Origin: Deltaproteobacteria bacterium
GTDB taxonomy: Bacteria > Desulfobacterota > Dissulfuribacteria > Dissulfuribacterales > QOAL01
Direction: 5' to 3'
Length of the DNA: 6,617 nucleotides
Assembly (NCBI GenBank): GCA_026996955.1
Contig: JALWJV010000082.1
Location: 1 to 6,617 of the forward strand
Shown: positions 1-6,152 of the stretch, in pieces
Layout of the letters: the number at the start of each line of letters is the position of its first letter
Position numbering within the stretch: the first letter of the stretch is position 1
Notes under the pieces: model-generated
The model's input: the letters and a program-made list of their open reading frames with translations, nothing else
Told to the model about the DNA's origin: nothing
Database searches by the model: none
Made by a program: the position numbers and the translations under genes

Positions 1-637
1 GTTCAAGAAGCTTTAAAAAATCCCTGTAATTATTCCATGTCCCAACGGCTTCGGGCATGCCTGAACGGGGCAGGGCCTCAAATAGCTTGCTTCTGTAAGA
101 ACAAAGCCCTGTATCTTCAGATTCAAAAAATGGAGATGAGGCTGTAAGGGCCAGAAAGAGCGGCAGAAAACTTCGCATGCGGTCAAAGACCTTTATGGCA
201 GTCTCTCCATCCTTCATACCCACGTGCACATGAAGCCCCTGGGTGATAAGCCTGCGGCCAACAATCTGAAGTTCCTCAAGAATGGCATGGTAGCGCGATT
301 CATCTGTGAGTTTCTGGTCTTTGACCCTTGCAAACGGGTGCAGGCTCGCAGCATGGATCAGGCATCCGGAGCCCTCTGCTGTTTTCTCAAGCACCTCTAT
401 GGTCTTACTGATATCAGAGGCCACCTCACCAGGCGTTTTGCATACCCCGGTGGTGACCTCCACCATTGACTGGATAAATTCCTTCTTTATCCTGTCAGGG
501 CACTGGGAAGAGGTCTCTTCAAGTATTGCCGGGGCAGAGTGGGTCAGATCCAGTGTGTCAGGGTCAAGAAGCTGAAACTCCACCTCCACGCCCAGGGTAA
601 AGGGCGTACTCCCACGAAATTCCACCTGGTTCTTCAT
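1..637 (-). CDS. ybdK: YbdK-family carboxylate-amine ligase (glutamate-cysteine ligase type 2 family), C-terminus cut by window edge
   Basis: Reading leftward from the ATG at 637-635 gives an open frame of 212 codons that runs off the left edge, so the stop is not seen. The start MKNQVEFRGSTPFTLGVEVE matches the family opening: a short lead, then PFTLG[VI]E[LV]E, whose glutamates (E18, E20 here) lie in the metal/ATP site of this glutamine-synthetase-like fold. Other family blocks are an ITESM-like helix (FIQSMVE, about 54-60), the HVHVG motif (136-140), and SPFFESEDTGLCSYRS (168-183) as in E. coli YbdK. E. coli YbdK has about 370 residues, so a little over half is visible. The family forms amide bonds from a carboxylate and an amine using ATP. 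E. coli YbdK has weak gamma-glutamylcysteine ligase activity, and the true substrate is usually unknown. The gene begins 9 bases after the stop of the M20 hydrolase gene, with GAGG (648-645) as a ribosome site 7 bases before the ATG, so the two are probably co-transcribed. Family assignment is firm; the substrate is not known. Confidence 0.88.
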   Translation of the reverse strand, partial: MKNQVEFRGSTPFTLGVEVEFQLLDPDTLDLTHSAPAILEETSSQCPDRIKKEFIQSMVEVTTGVCKTPGEVASDISKTIEVLEKTAEGSGCLIHAASLHPFARVKDQKLTDESRYHAILEELQIVGRRLITQGLHVHVGMKDGETAIKVFDRMRSFLPLFLALTASSPFFESEDTGLCSYRSKLFEALPRSGMPEAVGTWNNYRDFLKLLE

Positions 638-644
638 CGTCAGG

Positions 645-648
645 CCTC
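645..648 (-). promoter_or_regulatory. Ribosome binding site of the ybdK-family gene
   Basis: On the minus strand the bases before the ATG read TGAGGCCTGACG. GAGG is 7 bases upstream of the start and overlaps the TGA stop of the upstream amidohydrolase gene (649-647). This supports the chosen start and suggests translational coupling of the two genes. Confidence 0.6.
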
Positions 649-1843
649 ATTCTGTCTCAAGGGCCACAAGGGCCTCAATGGCTGTGGATGCAAGAAATGC
701 CGCTCCGGTAATCATTGCCTCTTCATCAAAATCAAACCTCGAGCTGTGGGCAGGGATATGCTCCCACCCCTTTCTGCATGCACCGAAACGGACAAAGCAG
801 CCGGGGATTTTTTCAAGATAAAATGAAAAATCCTCTCCTCCAAGGCTGGGATAGGACTGGGTAAGCACCTTTTCACCACCCACAATCTTTTCTGCTGCCC
901 TGCGGGCAATCTCGGCAGCCCTTTGGTCATTGATAACAGGGGGATAAACATCTTCAAAGGAGATTGAAATATCCGCATTAAAAAGCTCTCCGGTGGCATG
1001 CACCATGCGCTTTATGCTTTCAAGGACCTTTGCCCTGATATCCGGGTGTGTGGTACGGATGGTACCCCTGAGCGTAGCCCGCTCTGCAATGATATTAGGC
1101 GCACTTCCCCCTGAAATCCTGCCCACAGTTATAACAGAAGGATACAGGGGATTCAGCTCACGGGATACAAGGGTCTGAAGGCTTATAACCAGGTGACTTG
1201 CCACAACCACACTGTCAACCGCCTCATGAGGACGGGCTGCATGCCCTCCCCTTCCGACTATATCTATTCTGAAGGTGTCGGTATAGGCACATATCAGCCC
1301 GGGCTGTACTGAGATTGTGCCTGTTGGATAGTGCCTGTCAATGTGACCGCCGAATATGAGGTCAACATCATCAAGCACACCCTCTTCTATCATGCGGGAT
1401 GCCCCGCCAGTACCCTCTTCCGCAGGCTGAAATATGAATTTTAATTTTCCGTTAAAATGTATCTTTTTCAAGATGGAAGCAGCACCCAGAAGCATGGCAA
1501 CATGACCGTCGTGTCCACACGCGTGCATCATTCCAGGAACCTTGGAGGCAAAGGGAAGCCCTGTCTCCTCTGTGAGAGGTAGGGCATCCATGTCTGCCCT
1601 TAGTGCCACGCATCCAACTGGTTTATCAGCTCTGGGGCCGCCCTTTTCAAGGCACGCAACCACCCCTGTTTCAGCAATACCTTTTTTATAATCAATCCCA
1701 AGCCCTGACAGTCTGCTGGTGATGAGCTGGGCAGTCTTGTACTCTTTGAAGCCTGGTTCAGGGTGCCTGTGAATGGCGCGCCTTATTTCTGTCATCCACG
1801 GAAGCAGTGCCTTGGCCTCTTTTCCAATATGTTCAAAGCTCAT
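647..1843 (-). CDS. M20-family (M20D) amidohydrolase, hippurate / N-acyl-L-amino-acid hydrolase type
   Basis: This 398-residue protein has the full set of M20D motifs and the usual family length. They are ALRADMDALP (80-89), MHACGHDGH (106-114), FQPAEEG (138-144), GGHIDRH (165-171), GRGGHAARPH in the dimerisation (lid) domain (197-206), SGGSAPNIIAE (244-254), LGGEDFSFYL (334-343) and a C-terminal AHSSRFDFDEE. By analogy with the plant enzyme ILL2, the metal ligands should be C109, H111, E143, H167 and H366, with E142 as the catalytic base, and all are present. Family members hydrolyse the amide bond of N-acyl or N-aryl-acyl amino acids, or of small conjugates, in the cytoplasm; there is no signal peptide here. 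The exact substrate cannot be read from the sequence. The ATG at 1843 is the first in-frame ATG with a normal family N-terminus (about 20 residues before RRAIHRHPEPG); its ribosome site is weak. The gene is divergent from ftsK and is followed directly by the YbdK-family ligase gene. Confidence 0.9.
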   Translation of the reverse strand: MSFEHIGKEAKALLPWMTEIRRAIHRHPEPGFKEYKTAQLITSRLSGLGIDYKKGIAETGVVACLEKGGPRADKPVGCVALRADMDALPLTEETGLPFASKVPGMMHACGHDGHVAMLLGAASILKKIHFNGKLKFIFQPAEEGTGGASRMIEEGVLDDVDLIFGGHIDRHYPTGTISVQPGLICAYTDTFRIDIVGRGGHAARPHEAVDSVVVASHLVISLQTLVSRELNPLYPSVITVGRISGGSAPNIIAERATLRGTIRTTHPDIRAKVLESIKRMVHATGELFNADISISFEDVYPPVINDQRAAEIARRAAEKIVGGEKVLTQSYPSLGGEDFSFYLEKIPGCFVRFGACRKGWEHIPAHSSRFDFDEEAMITGAAFLASTAIEALVALETE

Positions 1844-1852
1844 AATGTGCGC

Positions 1853-1881
1853 TTGAAAAAAGAATTACTATAATTGATAAT
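1853..1881 (+). promoter_or_regulatory. Sigma-70-type promoter for ftsK and the genes after it
   Basis: TTGAAA (1853-1858) and GATAAT (1876-1881) are separated by exactly 17 bases. Each hexamer differs from the consensus at one position. The surroundings are A+T rich compared with the flanking coding DNA. Transcription would begin near 1888, giving a leader of about 80 bases before the ftsK TTG start. A TATAAT at 1869-1874 lies within the spacer but has no partner -35 at a proper distance. Confidence 0.6.
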
Positions 1882-1895
1882 GAATTTAGATTGAA
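1867..1895 (-). promoter_or_regulatory. Candidate weak promoter for the amidohydrolase-ligase pair
   Basis: On the minus strand TTCAAT (1895-1890) and TATAGT (1872-1867) are separated by 17 bases. The -10 is fair and the -35 is weak. The sites overlap the plus-strand promoter that faces ftsK, so the two directions could compete. This is inference from consensus matching only. Confidence 0.3.
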
Positions 1896-1896
1896 T

Positions 1897-1933
1897 CCAA
1901 ACTTATCCAGCCGGTTTCTTGAAACCAAACTTA
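1897..1933 (+). repeat. Inverted repeat flanked by direct repeats in the ftsK leader
   Basis: Two copies of CCAAACTTA (1897-1905 and 1925-1933) lie 28 bases apart. Between them, abutting the second copy, is the inverted repeat GGTTTC-TT-GAAACC (1913-1918 and 1921-1926). In RNA this can fold as a 5-bp stem with a CUUG tetraloop. The element lies downstream of the predicted start of transcription and upstream of the ftsK start codon. It could be an operator or a small leader hairpin; no specific regulator is recognised. Confidence 0.45.
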
Positions 1934-1967
1934 ACAGACTGGAACAGAAAAACAGAGATTTTCGAAA

Positions 1968-4262
1968 TTGACAACGAAAAAAGCTGACAATAAAAACACA
2001 CCCAAAAAGGGAAGGGCTGGCCGTAAAAACAGTGCCGCAGCCGAGGCTGACCCGCCTGTCCTGCCAACCGGAAGGATTATAGGGGGCATTGTTACCGGGG
2101 CGGCAGCCCTGTTTCTTGCCCTTGCACTTGCAAGCTACTCTCCGGATGATCCGTGCTTCAGCCACTACGCCCCATTAGCCAATGCAGATAACTGGATGGG
2201 ACTTGCAGGGGCATACCTTGCCGGTTTTTTACGGGATATATTCGGGCTTTCTGCCTGGCTCACAGTTCCGTGGGCAGCGTACTTATCCTGCCGCATCCTT
2301 GGCATTGCCAAAAAACCAGGAATAACCCTGGCTGCCGAAATTTCAGGCTGGCTCTTGGTATTAGTCTCACTTACACTGCTGTTCAGCCTGGCATCACACT
2401 ACATCCATACCGGATTCATGTTCAGGGCAGGTGGAGTCCTTGGTATCTGGCTTTCAAACCTTCTTACATCCTGGACAGGAACAGCAGGCACCCTGCTAAT
2501 AGCCTTTGTCATGCTGCTTGCAGGCATGATTCTGGCTGTGCCCTTTGTAATAACAGTATTATCCAGGGGGGCAGAACACCTTGTCACAAAAATCTCAGGA
2601 AAAGACCTGAAAGGTTATGAAGAGGCAGAGCACGGCAAGAGAAAGGAACGAAAGGCCGCTGAAATCAGGGAACTCTCAAAAGACACGGATAAAAAAACGG
2701 ATAACAAAAGTGATAAATCCGAAGATGAACATGTCCCGAAAATCATCGCGCCTCCCAAAAAGAGTGACAGGGACAGCGGAAAGGAACTTGCCGCATCAGG
2801 TGAATCTGAAGGAGAAAATGGTGAACCAGGCGATTTTACCATAAAACCTGTTAAGGGGGACTACACCCTTCCTCCACTTTCACTGCTTCAGGACCCGCCC
2901 CCCCACGAGGCAAGCATTGACCGCAACACATACATTGAAAATGCCCGCATCCTTGAACAGAAACTTCTTGACTTCAGTGTTGCAGGAAAGGTTGTTGAGA
3001 TCTGCCCTGGTCCTGTGGTTACAATGTACGAATTTGCCCCGGCCCCGGGGGTCAAGATAAACAAGGTTGCCTCCCTTGCAGATGATCTTGCCCTGGCACT
3101 AAAGACCCACAGCGTTCGGATTGTAGCCCCGATTCCTGGAAAGGCAGTAATTGGCATTGAGCTTGCCAACACAACCCGACAGGGGGTGTGGCTAAAGGAG
3201 ATACTTGCAAGCGATGTTTTCCAGAACAGTATGGGAAAACTTCTCCTTGCACTTGGAAATGACATTGTAGGCCAGCCTGTGGTTACGGACCTTGCCCGCA
3301 TGCCTCACCTGCTGATAGCAGGTGCAACCGGAACAGGAAAGAGCGTGGGGCTTAATGCCATGATCTGCTCCCTGCTTTACAGGCTTGGGCCTGACAGGCT
3401 CCGGCTTCTCATGGTTGACCCAAAGAGGATTGAGCTATCCCTCTATGACGGCATTCCACATTTGATACACCCGGTTGTAAGCGAGCCAAAGGAGGCAACC
3501 AGGGCCCTCAAGTGGGCAGTAATGGAAATGGAGAGAAGGTATCACCTGCTTGAGGAGGCACATGCCAGAAACCTTGAGGGCTATAATGAAAATGCTGAGG
3601 AAAAACTCCCATATCTCGTAGTAATAATAGATGAGCTGGCAGACCTTATGATGGTATCATCAAAGGAGGTTGAGGCTGCAATCGCACGCCTTGCACAGAT
3701 GGCCCGTGCCGCAGGGATACACCTCCTCATTGCAACCCAGCGTCCCTCTGTGGATGTGCTGACCGGCCTTATCAAGGCAAACTTTCCTGCGCGTCTCTCA
3801 TTCAAGGTCTCATCCAAGGTGGATTCCCGCACAATCCTTGATGTAATGGGTGCAGAACGTCTCCTTGGACTTGGAGACATGCTGTTTCTGCCCCCTGGCT
3901 CATCTGCCCTTGAACGTATTCATGGCGCCTATGTCTCAGAGGCAGAGATTTTAAAGGTTGTAGAATTCCTGAAGGCCCAGGGAGAGCCCGATTATGATCC
4001 AAGTGTAACAGAACCGGTTCCAGGTGACTCAGATGACACTGCCGCTTCTGACGGTGATTTTCATGATGAAAAATATGATGAGGCTGTGGAGATTGTAACA
4101 TCAACGGGCCTTGCATCAATTTCCGGCCTTCAACGGCGTATGCGCATAGGTTATAACAGGGCTGCAAGGATTATTGAACAGATGGAGCGGGAGGGCGTGG
4201 TAACCCCTACTGATTCCATGGGAAGGAGACAGGTTATTGCAAGAAAATACGAAGATGACTGA
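1968..4262 (+). CDS. ftsK: DNA translocase FtsK (SpoIIIE/FtsK family)
   Basis: FtsK is a hexameric, septum-anchored dsDNA pump that moves sister chromosomes apart at division and activates XerCD recombination at dif. This 764-residue protein has every expected part. It starts with a lysine-rich cytoplasmic tail (1-35). An N-terminal membrane domain follows, with hydrophobic segments near 36-57, 78-110, 120-142, 154-168 and 172-197. A charged linker (about 205-290) is much shorter than in E. coli FtsK. The alpha region covers about 315-430. The RecA-like motor has Walker A GATGTGKS (452-459) and Walker B LVVIIDE (550-556), followed by IATQRPS (588-594). A gamma winged helix ends the protein (about 700-760). 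Within RIGYNRAARIIEQME, the residues N730, R734 and E737 match E. coli N1296, R1300 and E1303, which read the KOPS DNA signal. The start is taken as TTG at 1968: the frame has a stop at 1932-1934 and no ATG or GTG between, and the next in-frame ATG (residue 77) would remove the first membrane segment. The ribosome site is weak (AGAGA at 1954-1958). Confidence 0.96.
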   Translation: MTTKKADNKNTPKKGRAGRKNSAAAEADPPVLPTGRIIGGIVTGAAALFLALALASYSPDDPCFSHYAPLANADNWMGLAGAYLAGFLRDIFGLSAWLTVPWAAYLSCRILGIAKKPGITLAAEISGWLLVLVSLTLLFSLASHYIHTGFMFRAGGVLGIWLSNLLTSWTGTAGTLLIAFVMLLAGMILAVPFVITVLSRGAEHLVTKISGKDLKGYEEAEHGKRKERKAAEIRELSKDTDKKTDNKSDKSEDEHVPKIIAPPKKSDRDSGKELAASGESEGENGEPGDFTIKPVKGDYTLPPLSLLQDPPPHEASIDRNTYIENARILEQKLLDFSVAGKVVEICPGPVVTMYEFAPAPGVKINKVASLADDLALALKTHSVRIVAPIPGKAVIGIELANTTRQGVWLKEILASDVFQNSMGKLLLALGNDIVGQPVVTDLARMPHLLIAGATGTGKSVGLNAMICSLLYRLGPDRLRLLMVDPKRIELSLYDGIPHLIHPVVSEPKEATRALKWAVMEMERRYHLLEEAHARNLEGYNENAEEKLPYLVVIIDELADLMMVSSKEVEAAIARLAQMARAAGIHLLIATQRPSVDVLTGLIKANFPARLSFKVSSKVDSRTILDVMGAERLLGLGDMLFLPPGSSALERIHGAYVSEAEILKVVEFLKAQGEPDYDPSVTEPVPGDSDDTAASDGDFHDEKYDEAVEIVTSTGLASISGLQRRMRIGYNRAARIIEQMEREGVVTPTDSMGRRQVIARKYEDD
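4223..4228 (+). promoter_or_regulatory. Strong ribosome binding site inside the end of ftsK, for the U32 gene
   Basis: AAGGAG lies 8 bases before a TTG codon at 4237 and 26 bases before the ATG at 4255. The spacing is ideal for the TTG and much too long for the ATG. It therefore bears directly on which start the U32 gene uses. Confidence 0.6.
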
Positions 4263-5496
4263 ACTTCTTGCCCCTGCAGGAAACCTTGAAAAGCTGAAAA
4301 TTGCGGTTCATTACGGTGCAGACGCAGTCTATTTCGGGGGAAAGGAGTTCAGTCTCAGGGCACAGGCCGGAAATTTTTCAGACTCGGAGCAGAAGGAGGC
4401 AGTAGATTTCTGCCATGATCACGGAGCAAAGGCATACGTGACTGTGAATGTCTTTGCCCACAACGCGGATATGAGGCGTGTGCCGGATTACATTGCCTGG
4501 CTCTATGAAATAGGGGTTGATGCCCTAATAATTTCAGATCCCGGCATTTTCCGAACAGCCAAAAAAGTTGCCCCTGAAATTCCCATTCATGTCTCCACCC
4601 AGGCAAATACAACAAATGTGGAATCTGCGCTGTTCTGGAAGGAGGCAGGGGCCGTAAGGGTGAACCTTGCAAGGGAGCTTGGCATAAAGGAGATAAGGAA
4701 GTTTTCTGAAGCTGGCATTGACACTGAGGTATTTGTACACGGGGCCCTTTGCATCTCATATTCCGGCAGGTGCATGCTGAGCCTTTACATGACCGGAAGG
4801 GACGCCAACATGGGGGCCTGCGCCCATCCATGCAGGTACAGGTATGCGCTTCAGGAAGAAAAACGCCCAGGCATCTACTTTCCGGTGGAAGAGGACTCAA
4901 GAGGGGTTTATATCTTTAACAGCCGTGATCTCTGCCTGATAAACCGTCTCCCTGAACTTGTCACTGCCGGGGTCAGCAGCCTCAAGATAGAGGGCCGCAT
5001 GAAAGGCATATTCTATGTTGCCGGCGTGGTCCGCACCTACAGGGCTGCGCTTGACTATGTGCTTGACCACATGAACAGGGAAGAAAACGCTGATATTAAA
5101 ATGCCTGAACAGTTTATGAATGAGCTTAAGCCATTTGGCTCCCGTGGATACACAGAAAACTTCTTTGATGGTCCCCCTGATTCCACGGACATGCTCTATG
5201 AGGGGGGCTGTGCTGATCAGACATGGTCTCCTGCGGCAGTGGTGGTCAGGGGCGGCAAGCCACCCATGTTAAGGGTCGGACACATTCTAAGGACTGGTGA
5301 CAGGCTTGAATATATGGAAAAGGGGCTTGGCATTACACCTTTCAGAATAAGTGCCATATATGATGAAAATAACAGGAAAACGGATCAGGCGCTTGGTGGC
5401 GAGACGGTACTTGTCCATACAGAACCGGAACTTGACATGGAGCCCTGGGCAGTTATAAGGCGGCTTCAGGCAAAAAAAGCTGAAAGCTCAAGGTAA
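4237..5496 (+). CDS. trhP: U32-family protein of the TrhP/YegQ type, tRNA 5-hydroxyuridine synthesis (start TTG 4237 or ATG 4255)
   Basis: The protein belongs to the U32 'peptidase' family, now known to include Fe-S enzymes that hydroxylate RNA or ubiquinone precursors. The TrhP branch (E. coli YegQ, B. subtilis TrhP1/TrhP2) makes ho5U at tRNA wobble position 34 using prephenate. Counting from the ATG at 4255 (413 residues), the family blocks are ELLAPAGNLEKLKIA (3-17), YGADAVYFGG (20-29), IHVSTQAN (111-118), EVFVHGALC (158-166) and SLKIEGR (242-248). The four cysteines expected to hold a 4Fe-4S cluster are C166, C173, C189 and C193 (the last two in GACAHPC). A U32-type C-terminal beta domain follows (about 320-400). 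The ATG gives the usual family N-terminus, while the TTG at 4237 has a near-perfect ribosome site and adds MQENTK. Either way the gene overlaps the 3' end of ftsK, by 8 or 26 bases, so the two are translationally coupled. The alternative is the RlhA/UbiU branch; compact length and motif spacing favour TrhP. No protease function is implied. Confidence 0.82.
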   Translation: MQENTKMTELLAPAGNLEKLKIAVHYGADAVYFGGKEFSLRAQAGNFSDSEQKEAVDFCHDHGAKAYVTVNVFAHNADMRRVPDYIAWLYEIGVDALIISDPGIFRTAKKVAPEIPIHVSTQANTTNVESALFWKEAGAVRVNLARELGIKEIRKFSEAGIDTEVFVHGALCISYSGRCMLSLYMTGRDANMGACAHPCRYRYALQEEKRPGIYFPVEEDSRGVYIFNSRDLCLINRLPELVTAGVSSLKIEGRMKGIFYVAGVVRTYRAALDYVLDHMNREENADIKMPEQFMNELKPFGSRGYTENFFDGPPDSTDMLYEGGCADQTWSPAAVVVRGGKPPMLRVGHILRTGDRLEYMEKGLGITPFRISAIYDENNRKTDQALGGETVLVHTEPELDMEPWAVIRRLQAKKAESSR

Positions 5497-5556
5497 AATA
5501 ACAGGTTTGCAGGTTTACAACAATTCAAAAGACAAGCCACAGGAGTGTTATAAAAT
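5497..5556 (+). other. Short gap between the U32 gene and yedF
   Basis: This 60-base A-rich spacer holds the yedF ribosome site and two copies of CAGGTTT (5502-5508 and 5510-5516). I see no terminator hairpin with a T-run and no convincing -35/-10 pair, so read-through from the ftsK promoter is the simplest reading. Confidence 0.5.
5541..5545 (+). promoter_or_regulatory. Ribosome binding site of yedF
   Basis: AGGAG lies 11 bases before the ATG at 5557. The spacing is slightly long but clearly supports this start, which also gives the normal N-terminus of a TusA-like domain. Confidence 0.6.
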
Positions 5557-6150
5557 ATGATTACCAAAAACTGTTCCGGACTGGCATGTCCTCAGCCGGT
5601 TATGGAAACCCGGGACATAATCACCTCCAATCCCGGGGAACCTGTTGAGATCATCGTTGATAATGAGGCAGCACGCCAGAATGTAACAAGGTTTCTCGAA
5701 AGCCAGGGGTATGGTGTAACAGTAGAAACAGAATCTGAACGAAAAATAATTGTAAGGGGAGAGCCAGGGGCATGTGTAATAGAGGCTGTAGAGGCATCCA
5801 AAGGCCCTGATACACATAAAATTGTGGTATTTATACCTGCCGACTGCCTTGGAGAGGGTGAGCCGGAGCTTGGCGCAAAATTAATGCTGAATTTCCTCAA
5901 GACCCTTCCTGAATTTGGCAAGGACCTGTGGCGAATCATACTTGTAAACAGCGGCGTAAAACTTGCCTCAAGTGACAGTAACACGCTGCCTGTGTTAAAG
6001 GCCCTTGAAAACTCAGGCGTATCAATTCTGGTCTGCGGTACCTGCCTTGAATACTACGGACTGATTGAAAAAAAAGGGGTGGGACAGACCACTAACATGC
6101 TTGATATCGTAACCTCTATGCACCTTGCCACAAAGGTAGTCAGGGTCTGA
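5557..6150 (+). CDS. yedF: Selenium-metabolism-associated protein YedF (TusA-like domain + DsrE-like domain)
   Basis: This 197-residue protein has the two-domain layout of the YedF family. The first domain (about 1-75) is a TusA/SirA-like sulfur-carrier fold with the CPxP motif as GLACPQPV and the likely persulfide-bearing cysteine at C11. The second (about 88-197) is a DsrE/DsrF-like fold with KIVVFIPADCLG near 88-99, LVNSGVKLAS (129-138), and a CGTCLEYYGL motif holding C160 and C163. The family occurs mostly in anaerobes and is linked by gene co-occurrence to selD and selenium use; its reaction is not established. The C11 and C160/C163 pair would allow sulfur or selenium relay within one chain, which is inference. 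The usual acidic-x-R-G-L lead before CP reads N-C-S-G-L here. The gene follows the U32 gene by 60 bases and precedes the permease gene by 2, suggesting an operon. No selenocysteine gene or selD is visible in the window. Confidence 0.88.
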   Translation: MITKNCSGLACPQPVMETRDIITSNPGEPVEIIVDNEAARQNVTRFLESQGYGVTVETESERKIIVRGEPGACVIEAVEASKGPDTHKIVVFIPADCLGEGEPELGAKLMLNFLKTLPEFGKDLWRIILVNSGVKLASSDSNTLPVLKALENSGVSILVCGTCLEYYGLIEKKGVGQTTNMLDIVTSMHLATKVVRV

Positions 6151-6152
6151 TC

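Noticed and set aside
306..826. Open frames on the plus strand opposite the ligase and hydrolase genes
   Set aside because: They lie antisense to two well-recognised conserved proteins, lack ribosome sites, and their translations resemble no family I recognise.
1869..1874. A perfect TATAAT as the -10 of the ftsK promoter
   Set aside because: The only good -35 (TTGAAA, 1853-1858) is just 10 bases away, and the bases at the proper distance (TGTGCG) do not resemble a -35. GATAAT at 1876-1881 has the correct 17-base spacing.
5479..5488. AGCTGAAAGCT-type palindrome at the end of the U32 gene as a terminator
   Set aside because: The arms are only about 4 bases and no T-run follows on the plus strand, so it cannot act as an intrinsic terminator.
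4255..5496. Annotating the U32 protein as a secreted collagenase-type protease
   Set aside because: The four-cysteine cluster motif and RNA-modification-type sequence blocks fit the TrhP group, and there is no signal peptide.
5502..5516. Tandem CAGGTTT copies between the U32 gene and yedF as an operator
   Set aside because: Two 7-base copies are easily expected by chance in a short A-rich gap, with no symmetry or promoter nearby.
5549..5554. TATAAA as a separate promoter for yedF
   Set aside because: It ends 2 bases before the yedF start codon, so transcription would begin inside the gene and miss the ribosome site.
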